The position numbers and the translations under genes were made by a program. A stretch of DNA of 64,000 nt, from assembly GCA_902613855.1 (NCBI GenBank), contig CACMIX010000003.1, positions 106,280-170,279 on the forward strand, in the 5' to 3' direction. The DNA is from an uncultured Pelagibacteraceae bacterium (GTDB lineage: Bacteria > Pseudomonadota > Alphaproteobacteria > Pelagibacterales > Pelagibacteraceae). This document shows positions 47,558 to 57,984 of the stretch, in pieces. Positions within the stretch are counted from its first letter, which is position 1, and each line of letters opens with the position of its first letter. The notes under the pieces were generated by a model that was not told the DNA's origin, did not search any database, and was given only the letters and a program-made list of their open reading frames with translations.

Positions 47558-48844
47558 ATGGAAGATTATAAAGTAAAAGATATTTCACTGGCTGATTTTG
47601 GAAGAAAAGAAATTTCTATTGCAGAAAGTGAAATGCCAGGATTGATGGCTTTAAGAGAAGAATACTCAAAAAAAGAACCTCTCAAAGGTGCTAAAATTAT
47701 TGGCTGTTTACATATGACAATACAAACAGCTGTACTAATTGAAACATTAGTTGATTTAGGAGCTGAAGTAAGATGGTCATCTTGTAATATTTTTTCAACT
47801 CAAGATCATGCTGCCGCTGCTATTGCTAAAGCAGGTATTCCTGTTTATGCCTGGAAGGGTGAAACCGAAGAAGAATACTTGTGGTGTATTAAACAAACTA
47901 TCGTTGGTAAATCTGATTGGAAACCAAATATGTTATTAGATGATGGTGGCGACTTAACAGCAATCATGCATAACGAATATAAAGAATTGATGAAAGATGT
48001 TAAAGGCGTTTCAGAGGAAACAACAACTGGGATTAAAGCACTTAATAAAATGGAAAAAGATAAATCTCTCCTAGTTCCAGCTATAAATGTAAATGACTCA
48101 GTTACTAAATCAAAATTTGACAACTTATATGGCTGTAGAGAAAGTTTGGTTGATGGCATAAGACGAGCAACTGATGTAATGATGTCAGGTAAAATCGCAA
48201 TTGTTGCTGGCTTTGGAGACGTTGGGAAAGGAAGTGCTGCATCTTTGAGACAAAGTGGAGCAAGAGTTTTAGTAACAGAAGCAGATCCAATTTGTGCTCT
48301 TCAAGCAGCAATGGAGGGTTACGAAGTTGTTTTAATGGATGAAGCTATAAGTAGAGCAGATATAATTGTAACTGCAACAGGAAATAAAGATATAGTTACT
48401 GCAGACCACATGCGAGACATGAAAGATAGAGCAATATTATGTAACATTGGTCACTTTGATAATGAAATACAAGTTGAAGCTTTAAAAAACTATAAGTGGA
48501 CTGAAGTTAAACCTCAAGTTCATGAAATAGAACTTCCTGGTGGTAAGAGAATTATTTTATTAGCAGAGGGAAGATTAGTAAATTTAGGTTGTGCAACTGG
48601 ACATCCCAGTTTTGTTATGAGTGCATCTTTTACTAATCAAGTAATTGCTCAGATAGAACTTTGGCATAATCACAAAAATTATGAAAATAAGGTTTATGTA
48701 TTACCAAAGCATTTGGACGAAAAAGTTGCTACCTTACATCTTAAAAAAGTTGGTGCTAAATTAACTAAATTGTCTAAAGATCAAGCGGATTATATAAGTG
48801 TAGGAACAGAAGGTCCTTTTAAACCAGATGCCTACCGCTATTAA
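47558..48844 (+). CDS. ahcY: Adenosylhomocysteinase
   Basis: [44 protein letters not shown]-terminus. Confidence 0.97.
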   Translation: MEDYKVKDISLADFGRKEISIAESEMPGLMALREEYSKKEPLKGAKIIGCLHMTIQTAVLIETLVDLGAEVRWSSCNIFSTQDHAAAAIAKAGIPVYAWKGETEEEYLWCIKQTIVGKSDWKPNMLLDDGGDLTAIMHNEYKELMKDVKGVSEETTTGIKALNKMEKDKSLLVPAINVNDSVTKSKFDNLYGCRESLVDGIRRATDVMMSGKIAIVAGFGDVGKGSAASLRQSGARVLVTEADPICALQAAMEGYEVVLMDEAISRADIIVTATGNKDIVTADHMRDMKDRAILCNIGHFDNEIQVEALKNYKWTEVKPQVHEIELPGGKRIILLAEGRLVNLGCATGHPSFVMSASFTNQVIAQIELWHNHKNYENKVYVLPKHLDEKVATLHLKKVGAKLTKLSKDQADYISVGTEGPFKPDAYRY

Positions 48845-49289
48845 AAATAGCAAAATTGATATATCTTCAGAGAAGTCTACAAGAGAATTAGCAGAAAAAT
48901 TAACCTTATATTTTAAAGGAGGTGAATATATTTTTTTGTATGGTGAGATGGGAGTAGGCAAGACAACTTTTGTAAAATATTTTATTAATAAATTTCAGAC
49001 TAATGAGCAACTAAAACTTACAGAGGTTACTAGCCCTACGTTCAATTTACTGAATGAATATAAAACTAATAATTTTGTAATTAAACATTACGATTTGTTT
49101 AGGATAAAAAATATTTCAGAAATAAAAGACCTAGATATTTTTGAAAACAATGAAAAAATTATTACTTTAGTCGAGTGGCCTCAATTGCTAAAAAAAAATA
49201 ATAAAGCAAAATGTATAGATTTATTATTTACATACGAAAATGAACTTAAAAATAGAAGAGTTGAGATAAAAGGTTTAAATTTATTTTAG
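48828..49289 (+). CDS. tsaE: tRNA t6A biosynthesis ATPase TsaE
   Basis: [33 protein letters not shown]. Confidence 0.92.
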   Translation: MPTAIKNSKIDISSEKSTRELAEKLTLYFKGGEYIFLYGEMGVGKTTFVKYFINKFQTNEQLKLTEVTSPTFNLLNEYKTNNFVIKHYDLFRIKNISEIKDLDIFENNEKIITLVEWPQLLKKNNKAKCIDLLFTYENELKNRRVEIKGLNLF

Positions 49290-49293
49290 TAAT

Positions 49294-50238
49294 ATGCTAA
49301 ATTTTAAAAAGTTAAAGAAAATTAAGGGCGACGCTTCGTTTCGCAAGTTTTATAGAAATAAGAATAATCACTCAGTTGTGGTTTATGCTAAAAAAGAAAA
49401 GTTTAAAAATCTTTTGATCTATGATGCTATTAATAAAATTTTAATTAAAAATAAAATTTTGGCACCAAAGCTACTAAATAAAAATTATAAAAATAATTAT
49501 ATAGAGGTCGAAGATTTTGGAGATAATACTTTGTACAAAGTCTTGAAACATAATAAAACTAACAAAGAGAAAATTTTTAGAAAAATATTAAAAACTTTAA
49601 GCAGATTACAATTAATTAAAGATAAACAGGTTATAAATCTTAATAGTCAGAAGTATAAATTACTGAAGTACGATAATAAAATACTATCGAATGAAGCAAA
49701 ATTGTTTTCTGAATGGTATGCTCCTGGAAAAATAAATAAGTCTAAGATCAGAAATTTTAAAAAAAGATACAAAAATGAGGTAAAAAAATTACTATCCAAA
49801 TTGAATTTAAAAAACGATACTTTTGTTCACAGAGATTTTCACGTATCAAATTTAATGTATGTAAAAAACAATATTGCAGTAATTGATAGCCAAGATGCGT
49901 TAATTGGCAATAAAGCATATGATTTAGCTTCACTTGTTGATGATGTTAGATTTAAAACATCCAATAAACTTAAAAATAAAATTTTAAATAATTACTTTAA
50001 AAAATTAAAAAAAACTGAAATTAATAAATTTGTAAATGACTTTGAAATTTTATCTGTTTTAAGAAATTTAAAGATAATAGGAATTTTTATGCGTTTAGCA
50101 GTAAGAGACAATAAAAAAAAATACACAAAAATGATACCTTATGCTTGGGAAATGATTAACTATAGAATGAAAGAAAATAGGAAATTTATTAATTTAAAAT
50201 TAATACTGAAATGCAATTTCCCTAAATTTATAAAATAA
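49294..50238 (+). CDS. amgK: Aminoglycoside phosphotransferase-family sugar kinase, AmgK-like
   Basis: DASFRKFYR, FVHRDFHVSNLMYVKNNIAVIDSQDALIGNKAYDLASLVDD; between tsaE and murU. Confidence 0.83.
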   Translation: MLNFKKLKKIKGDASFRKFYRNKNNHSVVVYAKKEKFKNLLIYDAINKILIKNKILAPKLLNKNYKNNYIEVEDFGDNTLYKVLKHNKTNKEKIFRKILKTLSRLQLIKDKQVINLNSQKYKLLKYDNKILSNEAKLFSEWYAPGKINKSKIRNFKKRYKNEVKKLLSKLNLKNDTFVHRDFHVSNLMYVKNNIAVIDSQDALIGNKAYDLASLVDDVRFKTSNKLKNKILNNYFKKLKKTEINKFVNDFEILSVLRNLKIIGIFMRLAVRDNKKKYTKMIPYAWEMINYRMKENRKFINLKLILKCNFPKFIK

Positions 50239-50241
50239 ATT

Positions 50242-50931
50242 GTGAAAATAAATACTGCTTTAATTTTATGTGCTGGCTTTGGAAAACGTTTGAATCCAAT
50301 TACTTTAAAAAAACCTAAACCATTACTTGAAATAAAAGAAGTCACTATGCTTGAAAAAAGCATAAGCTTGATTAAGGATTTGGGTATTACCAAAATTTTT
50401 ATTAATACTTTCCATCTAAGAGACCATTTTTTAAATTTTATTAAAAATAAAAATTTTAATTTAGATATTCATATTGTTGACGATGGTGAAAGTATTCTAG
50501 ATACGGGAGGTGGTGTGCTTAATATGATCACTCATTCAGGTGAAGATGATTTTATAATCTTTAATCCTGATACAATTTGGTCAAATATATATAGAGATGA
50601 AATTATAAAAATGGAGGATATTTATTTTTCAAAAAAATTAGAAAATATTCTTTTATTAGTAAATAAAAACTTAAGTTTTGATCAAAGCTTAAAAGGAGAT
50701 TTTAATCTTTCAAGTAATTTAATCTCAAAAAAAGATAACTTAGATTTTATTTATACTGGTTGTCAAATTTTAAATAAAAAAATCTTGACTAATCAAACTT
50801 TAAGTAAATTTTCTATTTTAAATATTTGGAATAAATTAATAGATGAAAAAAAATTATATGGGTTTGAAAGTAAACAAAAATTTTATCATTTAACAGACTT
50901 AAACACTTTTAATAAACTAAAAGATCTTTAG
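50242..50931 (+). CDS. murU: Sugar-1-phosphate nucleotidyltransferase, MurU-like (GTG start)
   Basis: LILCAGFGKRLNPITLKKPKPLLEI nucleotidyltransferase signature; follows amgK-like gene. Confidence 0.85.
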   Translation: MKINTALILCAGFGKRLNPITLKKPKPLLEIKEVTMLEKSISLIKDLGITKIFINTFHLRDHFLNFIKNKNFNLDIHIVDDGESILDTGGGVLNMITHSGEDDFIIFNPDTIWSNIYRDEIIKMEDIYFSKKLENILLLVNKNLSFDQSLKGDFNLSSNLISKKDNLDFIYTGCQILNKKILTNQTLSKFSILNIWNKLIDEKKLYGFESKQKFYHLTDLNTFNKLKDL

Positions 50932-51622
50932 CTCTTTCAGTGTCAAGGTATTCACAATTTAATATCTTATTTTCTGAGTCAAATTTTATCAGCAAAGGGT
51001 TACCAGTAGGTATTTCTAGTTTTGAAATTTGATTGTTATTTAAATTAAGAAGATACTTACATAAAGCTCTTATCGAATTTCCATGCGCAGAAATTAAAAT
51101 ATTTTTATTTTTTAAATTACTTTCAACTTCTTCACTATAATATTTGATTACTCTTTCATAAGTATCTTTCAAAGACTCAGTGTCTGGAATTTTATCGATA
51201 GGTATATCTTTATATGTATTGATATTTAAAGGATGATAAACGTTACTTTTATCTAGTGGATCAGGTTTAAGATCCCAAGATCGTCTGAATTGGTGAACTT
51301 TTTCTTCTCCAAGTTTTTTTTTAATTTCATCTTTATTTAAACCAGTAAGAGATCCATAGTGTCTTTCGTTAAGTTGCCAAGCAGATTTAACTTTTTTATA
51401 GTCATCTAATTGTTCTTGAATAATTTTTAGGGTATTTTTGGCCCTTAACTGAAATGAAGAGAAATAGTGATTGATATTTAATTTTTGCTCTTTAATGAGT
51501 TCACCAGCTTTTTTTGCTTGGGCTCTTCCATTATCATTTAAATCAACATCTACCCATCCTGTAAATCTATTTTCAAGATTCCATACACTTTGACCATGTC
51601 TTACAAGTATTAAATAACTCAT
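50909..51622 (-). CDS. gpmA: 2,3-bisphosphoglycerate-dependent phosphoglycerate mutase
   Basis: LVRHGQSVWNLENRFTGWVDVDL; NERHYGSLTGLNK; SAHGNSIRAL. Confidence 0.95.
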   Translation of the reverse strand: MSYLILVRHGQSVWNLENRFTGWVDVDLNDNGRAQAKKAGELIKEQKLNINHYFSSFQLRAKNTLKIIQEQLDDYKKVKSAWQLNERHYGSLTGLNKDEIKKKLGEEKVHQFRRSWDLKPDPLDKSNVYHPLNINTYKDIPIDKIPDTESLKDTYERVIKYYSEEVESNLKNKNILISAHGNSIRALCKYLLNLNNNQISKLEIPTGNPLLIKFDSENKILNCEYLDTERAKDLLVY

Positions 51623-51643
51623 TTGTTTATCTTTTAGAATAGT

Positions 51644-52063
51644 TTGATAAATAAAACTATACTATTCATGATTAGTTTTTTTACAAAATATAAAATCATT
51701 TTTTACTTATCAAATTTCATTTTAATTTTGCTTTACTTATTTCCAGGGAGTTTAATTGGATATTTTTTATATGGTGACTTTAAGTTGCAACCTCAAATTA
51801 CTAGAGATTACATAATTTCGTCAAATCATTTATATGCGTTCGCAATTTTGTCTTTAATTGGCTTTTTAACTTATAAAAATTCAAAAAAAATAAAATATTT
51901 AAGTGGGTATTTAATTGCAGTTTCAATTTTTCTTGAGATATTTCATAATTTTATTCCTGAAAGAAGTTTTGAATATTCAGATTTATTTGGAAACTTAGCT
52001 GGTGTAATTATTGTAATAATAGTTTTTAATTTATTAAAAATATATGAAAATTCTAAAAATTAA
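51644..52063 (+). CDS. VanZ-like membrane protein
   Basis: LEIFHNFIPERSFEYSDLFGNLAGVII, VanZ-type C-terminal motif. Confidence 0.65.
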   Translation: MINKTILFMISFFTKYKIIFYLSNFILILLYLFPGSLIGYFLYGDFKLQPQITRDYIISSNHLYAFAILSLIGFLTYKNSKKIKYLSGYLIAVSIFLEIFHNFIPERSFEYSDLFGNLAGVIIVIIVFNLLKIYENSKN

Positions 52064-52643
52064 TTATTTATTATTTTTATTTGTTTTCATTAATGCCTGC
52101 TCTTCAATACCTTCAAATACATCGAATAGTTGTTCAATATTTGATGAAAGGTATTTATGGTATAAGCACGCAAAAAAATCAGAGAAGAAATGGGGTACGC
52201 CAGTTTACTTACAGCTTGCAATTATAAAAATGGAATCAGGTTTTGATTGGCTTGCAAAACCTCCTCGGCAAAAACTTTTTAAAATAGTTCCTTATAAAAG
52301 ACCTTCAAGTTCATTTGGTTATTCTCAGGCGGTTAAAGGAACATGGAAACAATATAAAACTGAAACAGGAAATAAGTTCGCAACCAGAACAAGATTTAAG
52401 GATAGTGTTGATTTCATTGGTTGGTACACAACAAAAACTGAAAAAATTTTAAAAGTTTCAAAACAAGATGCTTTCAAACAGTACGTTGCCTATCACGAAG
52501 GGTGGGGAAATTATAAAAATTATAAAAGTAATAAGAAAATTATTAATTTAGCAAAGAGAGTAGAAAAACAGTCAAATATTTACAAGAAACAATTATCAGA
52601 TTGTAAGAATAGTTTATCTACAAATAAATATATTGTTTTTTAA
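52044..52643 (+). CDS. Putative lysozyme/transglycosylase-like lipoprotein
   Basis: Lipobox-like FINACSS; AIIKMESGFDW and SFGYSQAVKGTWKQY lysozyme-fold motifs. Confidence 0.7.
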   Translation: MKILKINYLLFLFVFINACSSIPSNTSNSCSIFDERYLWYKHAKKSEKKWGTPVYLQLAIIKMESGFDWLAKPPRQKLFKIVPYKRPSSSFGYSQAVKGTWKQYKTETGNKFATRTRFKDSVDFIGWYTTKTEKILKVSKQDAFKQYVAYHEGWGNYKNYKSNKKIINLAKRVEKQSNIYKKQLSDCKNSLSTNKYIVF

Positions 52644-55600
52644 TTTAATTGTTTTTTAAGTTCTATGTCTACTGCATCAATACGTTTTGTATTTTTTGCT
52701 AATGCTAAGTACATTGTCGGTGTAACGTATAATGTAAAGAAAGTTGAAATAATCATTCCTCCAAGAATAGTTCCTCCAACAGCTAATCTAGATCCTTCTC
52801 CCGCACCTGGCCCAATATTTCCAATTACTAATGGTAACATGGCAATCATTGTACTTAATGAGGTCATGATAATTGGTCTTATTCTCAGTTGACATGCTTT
52901 AAGGATTGCATCTTGCAGTTTAACACCAGTTGTTCTTATCTGATTTGTGTAGTCTACTATTAAAATACTATTCTTTGTTGAGATACCAATCAGTATTATT
53001 AGTGCAATCTGAGAAAAAATATTTATCGAACTATTTAAAAATAAAATAAAAACTAGTCCACCAAAAACTGCGAGAGGAACTGTTAAAATAATTATAAAGG
53101 GATGAACGAAAGAATTAAAAGTTGCTGCCATAACCAAATATGCTGTGATCAATGCTAAAGCAAAGATTAAATATATTTCATTAGTTGTCTCTTTTAATTC
53201 TTCAGATTTTCCTTTCCAAGTAATTTGATTTTCAGGTGCAACTTTTACCATGACATTCTCTAAATAATTTATAGCCTCTGATAATGTATACTCCTCTGAA
53301 AGTGCTGCGGAAATTGTAACAGCTCTTTGACGATTATATCTAGGCAGCACTTCAGCTGTACCTTTTTCCTTGAATTCTACCAAACTTGCAACCGATACAA
53401 GTTTCCCAGTAGTCTCTGATCTAACAAAGATTTTTGACAAACCATCTTTATCACGTCTATCCGCAAGGTATTGTTGCAAAATAATTGGATATTCTCTTCC
53501 TTCCTTACTAAAAGTAGTGACTCTTTTGCCTCCATAAAGTGTTTCCAAAGTTCTTCCTATATTTTCTGTGGAAACTCCTAAATCGTTAGCTCTATTTTTG
53601 CTAGTTATTAATTTAACTTCAGGTTTATTTTTTGTGTAGTCACTTTCTATTCGAGACATATTTCTATTTTTTCTTAACTCACGTAAAACATTTTTTTGTA
53701 TTTCTTCAAGCTCTCCGTAGCTTGACCCATAGATTACCATTTGAACTGGCTTGTTATAACTCGAAACTCTGATTGCCTGAGGAGATATTGGGAAAGCAAA
53801 AGTTTCGGGAACAGAAACAACTTGTCCGATAGCTTCTCTCAATACAGTCTGACTACTTTTATCTCTATTTTTCCACTCATCTAATAGCGCAATAATTATA
53901 AATGTATTATAAGTTGTAGCTGACTTACCAAATCCTGGAACTCTCATAATAACTCTCTCATATGGACTATCTTTAGCTTGTAATAATTTAATTATTCTGT
54001 TCTCAATAATTTGAGCCTTTTCTTGAGTATACTCAAATGAGCTGCCTTCATCAGTAGATCCAATTATTAAATAAACACCCCTGTCCTCAGTTGGAATCAA
54101 CTCTTTTTTAGAAAAATCAAATAAAAATACTGAAGCTACAATTATTAAAATTATAAATACAGAAATAGTTTTCTGCCTATTTATCCAATATCTTAAAGTA
54201 TCAACATAAAAACCAGTAAAAGATTTAAATCCATTGTTAAATTTCTTAACAAAAAAATTTATTTTTTCTTTTTTATTTAAAAATTTACTGCCAAGCATTG
54301 GGGATAACGTTAAAGCAACAAAAGAAGAAACCACTATAGAGAAAGACAGAGCGATTGCAGTTTCTTTAAATAAAGTTCCAGAAATACCTTTTATGAAAAT
54401 TAGAGGTAAAAAAACTGCAACTAAAATTAAAGTTGTTGCAATAATTGCAAAAGTAATTTGTTTCGATCCCTTATATGCAGCAACAAGAGGAGTTTCACCA
54501 TTTTCAATTCTAGTATATATGGCATCAGTCATTATAACAGAATCATCCGTTATTATGCCTATTGCCAAAATAAAACTTAATAATACAAAAATATTAATTG
54601 AAAGGTCAAACAAGTATAAACCTAAAAACGATCCTATTAAACTAACTGGTAATGCAATCGCTGGAACTATTACAGCTTTGAGGTTGCCAAGAAATAGATA
54701 GATAATTAAAACAACTAAAATAAATGCAATAATCAAACTCTTATAAACTTCCTCAATCGCTGCACCAACATATGTAGCTCTATTAAAAGCAACCTCTAAT
54801 TTTAGTCCATCTGGCAAAGATTTATTTAGTTCGTTTATTTTTGCTTTAATCTGATTTGAAAGTTCAACAGTAGAGGCGCCACTTTTAGCATAAATTCCAA
54901 TCCCTACCGTTTTTAAATTAATTGCATTTTTTCTTTGAGCTTTAAATAAAGTTTTTTCAGATACAGGTCCTAATTCAACATTTGCTACGTCTGATAAAAT
55001 AATAACTTTATCCTTATTTTTTTTTAATGGTAATTGTTTAATGCTATCAATATTTGAATAAGATTTATCAATATTAAGAGTAAGATCTTTGTTGTTCGCT
55101 TCCAAGGTTCCTGCTGGAAGATTAACATTCTCATTTCTAAATGCTCTTTCAACCTCTTGAATAGTAAGCTTATTTGCGGCTAATTTAATTGGATCTATCC
55201 AAACTCTAACACTTAATTCTCTTAATCCACCAACTCTTATTCTTCCAACGTTAGGCACACTCGAAAAAGCGTCAATTAGATATCTTTCTGCATAATCTCC
55301 AAGTTCTAAGTCACTCCAGCTTGCTGAGGATAGACCTACCCACATTGTCGTTGTAAACCCTGCTGCCTGTTTCAATATTTGAGGAGGACTCGATTCACTT
55401 GGTAGATTGTCGACTACTCTAGATACTCTCTCTCGAATATCGTTTGCCGCATCATCTAAATCTATATCTGTATTAAATTGAATATTAATCCTACTTCTTC
55501 CGCTGAGAGAACTTGAATCTATATTTTTAATTCCTTCTGCTCCACCAATGACATCCTCAATTTTTTGAGTTATTTCTTCGTCTACAATTTCTGCTGATGC

Positions 55601-55762
55601 AGATTTGTATTCTGTTTGTACCTGTACGACAGGTGGCTGTATACCATCTGGTAATTCTCTTACGGGCAATTCTGCAAAAACAAAAATACCAAAAATAATT
55701 AATATTAAAGACATTACCCAGGCGACCACAGGTCTTTTTATGCTAACTTCAGTAATATACAT
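52640..55762 (-). CDS. RND efflux transporter permease (AcrB/MexF family)
   Basis: 1040 aa; ISIKRPVVAWVMSLILIIFG-like N-terminus, LSFILAIGIITDDSVIMTD, TM-rich duplicated architecture. Confidence 0.93.
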   Translation of the reverse strand: MYITEVSIKRPVVAWVMSLILIIFGIFVFAELPVRELPDGIQPPVVQVQTEYKSASAEIVDEEITQKIEDVIGGAEGIKNIDSSSLSGRSRINIQFNTDIDLDDAANDIRERVSRVVDNLPSESSPPQILKQAAGFTTTMWVGLSSASWSDLELGDYAERYLIDAFSSVPNVGRIRVGGLRELSVRVWIDPIKLAANKLTIQEVERAFRNENVNLPAGTLEANNKDLTLNIDKSYSNIDSIKQLPLKKNKDKVIILSDVANVELGPVSEKTLFKAQRKNAINLKTVGIGIYAKSGASTVELSNQIKAKINELNKSLPDGLKLEVAFNRATYVGAAIEEVYKSLIIAFILVVLIIYLFLGNLKAVIVPAIALPVSLIGSFLGLYLFDLSINIFVLLSFILAIGIITDDSVIMTDAIYTRIENGETPLVAAYKGSKQITFAIIATTLILVAVFLPLIFIKGISGTLFKETAIALSFSIVVSSFVALTLSPMLGSKFLNKKEKINFFVKKFNNGFKSFTGFYVDTLRYWINRQKTISVFIILIIVASVFLFDFSKKELIPTEDRGVYLIIGSTDEGSSFEYTQEKAQIIENRIIKLLQAKDSPYERVIMRVPGFGKSATTYNTFIIIALLDEWKNRDKSSQTVLREAIGQVVSVPETFAFPISPQAIRVSSYNKPVQMVIYGSSYGELEEIQKNVLRELRKNRNMSRIESDYTKNKPEVKLITSKNRANDLGVSTENIGRTLETLYGGKRVTTFSKEGREYPIILQQYLADRRDKDGLSKIFVRSETTGKLVSVASLVEFKEKGTAEVLPRYNRQRAVTISAALSEEYTLSEAINYLENVMVKVAPENQITWKGKSEELKETTNEIYLIFALALITAYLVMAATFNSFVHPFIIILTVPLAVFGGLVFILFLNSSINIFSQIALIILIGISTKNSILIVDYTNQIRTTGVKLQDAILKACQLRIRPIIMTSLSTMIAMLPLVIGNIGPGAGEGSRLAVGGTILGGMIISTFFTLYVTPTMYLALAKNTKRIDAVDIELKKQLN

Positions 55763-56689
55763 TTAATTATTCGATTTATCTTTTTTTCCCCAACTAGAAT
55801 TTCCTTGTTTTTTTTTAGAACCTTTTTCTATTGGTCTGATAGTTAAATTTGGTCTTACTTTTTTTGTACCTTCAGCAACAATTTTATCACCACTATTTAG
55901 ACCATTTAAAACTTCTACAAAGCCTATGTATCTATCACCAGTTGCAATTTTTGTTTTTAATACCTTATTTTGCTCGTCGACCCTATAAATAAAGACATTC
56001 TCACCTTCAACAACTGTACTTGTATCTGGAATACTTAAACTTTCTCTAACATTATATTTAATTGATATTTCTAAAAATGAGCCTGGAAGTATTTCTCCTG
56101 AAAGATTATCCATTTTAATCCTAGTAGCTAAAGATCTTGTCTCTTCGCTTATTCTACTTGCAAATGAATCGACATTTCCTTTATATATTTTGTCTTTGTA
56201 TCCAGAAAATTTTATGTCTACAGGCAAACCAACTTTAATAAATGGTACAAATATTTCCGGTATATCTACATCACAAAAAATTGAGCTATTATCTTCCAGA
56301 TTTATAAGTATTGATGATTTTGAAACTTCTAAATCCTCAGAAAATTCTCTTTTTCCAATTACTCCGTCAAATTGTGCTATAATTTTTCTATTTTTAAGAT
56401 CAGCAATAACATCACCTTTCTTGACTTTTTGATTATATTTGATCGGTTTAAGAATTTCATACTTTTCAACTTTAAATGATTGAGTCTGAACTGGAGCAGC
56501 TGTTCCATAAGTGCTTATAATATTTTCGAATACTCTTTCTTTAGCTGCTGTAACAATTATTCCTGGTGGAGGCCTTTTACTAAATTTTTTTTTAAAATGA
56601 TTTCCGATCATAGTTCTTCCAACAATTACAGTTGTGATGATTAGAAAAAAAATAATTATTATACTTGTTATTTTCGTTGATCTTTTCAT
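55763..56689 (-). CDS. RND efflux periplasmic adaptor (membrane fusion protein)
   Basis: N-terminal TM, barrel-sandwich segment, adjacent to RND permease. Confidence 0.87.
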   Translation of the reverse strand: MKRSTKITSIIIIFFLIITTVIVGRTMIGNHFKKKFSKRPPPGIIVTAAKERVFENIISTYGTAAPVQTQSFKVEKYEILKPIKYNQKVKKGDVIADLKNRKIIAQFDGVIGKREFSEDLEVSKSSILINLEDNSSIFCDVDIPEIFVPFIKVGLPVDIKFSGYKDKIYKGNVDSFASRISEETRSLATRIKMDNLSGEILPGSFLEISIKYNVRESLSIPDTSTVVEGENVFIYRVDEQNKVLKTKIATGDRYIGFVEVLNGLNSGDKIVAEGTKKVRPNLTIRPIEKGSKKKQGNSSWGKKDKSNN

Positions 56690-56692
56690 AGC

Positions 56693-57505
56693 TTAGATTT
56701 TGCCATACTCTGCCCACGAGCCATCATATATGACAGGCAGATAATTAGCGTTTACCAAAGAATATGCAAGGGCTAAAACACAAGCAGTAACACCAGACCC
56801 ACATGAAAAGACTGGTTTATCCATAGGATTTCTAAATGTATTATTAAATAAACTTTTTAATTCTTCTTCACTTTTAAATGAAAAATCTTTGTTTATAACT
56901 TCTAAAAAAGGCAAACAAATAGAATTAGGAATAGATCCACTTCTAACATTTTTTCTTGGATCTGGCACTTTACCCTCAAATCTCTCTTTACTTCTTGCAT
57001 CAATAACAACAAACTTTTTTTCTGAAATATTTAAATCAATTTTATTTTTGTTTTTCACCAAAGAAATTAATTCTTTGCCTTCATAATTTGTTTTTGAAAA
57101 TCTAACGATTTCATTGGATATCTTTTTACTTTCCTGTTTCCATTTTCTCAATCCACCGTTGAGCACACTAACAAGCTTTGGATCATGTCCAAAATAAATA
57201 AAGTTATACCAACATCTACAAGAACTTATTACATTAGAGTTATCATAAATAATTATTTGATCATCTTTCGAAATTCCTAAGTTTGAAACTATTTTATTCC
57301 AATTATCTAAGCTTGGAAGCATGTGTGGAAGATCTGTATTGTTTTTAGAATTTTTGTCTAAGTCAAAAAAAATTGCGTTTGGAATATGTTCATTATTAAA
57401 TTCTTCCTCAGCATTTCTATTTTCCACTGGCATATGCCAAGAACAATCAATAACTTTTACTTGGTTAATATTTTTTTCTAACCAATCTGTATCCACTAAA
57501 GACAT
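56693..57505 (-). CDS. sseA: Thiosulfate/3-mercaptopyruvate sulfurtransferase
   Basis: Two rhodanese domains; CGSGVTACVLALA active site; DARSKERFEG. Confidence 0.9.
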   Translation of the reverse strand: MSLVDTDWLEKNINQVKVIDCSWHMPVENRNAEEEFNNEHIPNAIFFDLDKNSKNNTDLPHMLPSLDNWNKIVSNLGISKDDQIIIYDNSNVISSCRCWYNFIYFGHDPKLVSVLNGGLRKWKQESKKISNEIVRFSKTNYEGKELISLVKNKNKIDLNISEKKFVVIDARSKERFEGKVPDPRKNVRSGSIPNSICLPFLEVINKDFSFKSEEELKSLFNNTFRNPMDKPVFSCGSGVTACVLALAYSLVNANYLPVIYDGSWAEYGKI

Positions 57506-57506
57506 T

Positions 57507-57950
57507 CTATCTTTTTTCTAAATACTTTTGATGGTATTCTTCAGCTGTACAATAGTTTTTAACTTGTGACAATTTAGTTACAACTTTTCCAGATAGTCTT
57601 TCGTTTTCTTTATTTATAATATTTTCTGCAGTTGTTTTTTGATCATCATTTAAATAAAAAATTTCACTTCTATATTGTGTTCCAAAATCTGGTCCTTGAG
57701 AATTAAGAGTTGTTGGGTCATGAATTTCAAAAAAAAATTCAAGGATTTTTTCATAAGATATTATTTTTGGATCGAAATCTAATTTAACCACCTCCGCATG
57801 ATTTGTTGAACCAGTACACACTTCCTTGTAATTTGTTTCTGCATTATGACCACCACAATATCCAACTTCAGTTTTAATAACTCCATCAAGTTTACTGAAC
57901 TTAATTTCTGGTCCCCAAAAACATCCTAATCCTAAAATTGCTATTTCCAT
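57507..57950 (-). CDS. msrA: Peptide methionine sulfoxide reductase A
   Basis: LGLGCFWGPEIKF; VGYCGGHNAETNYKEVCTGSTNHAEVV. Confidence 0.95.
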   Translation of the reverse strand: MEIAILGLGCFWGPEIKFSKLDGVIKTEVGYCGGHNAETNYKEVCTGSTNHAEVVKLDFDPKIISYEKILEFFFEIHDPTTLNSQGPDFGTQYRSEIFYLNDDQKTTAENIINKENERLSGKVVTKLSQVKNYCTAEEYHQKYLEKR

Positions 57951-57984
57951 TGATAATTAATCCAATTGATTTAAAGTTAACCCT

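Noticed and set aside
54234-54701. 155-aa plus-strand ORF
   Set aside because: Shadow ORF antisense to the RND permease, no independent support
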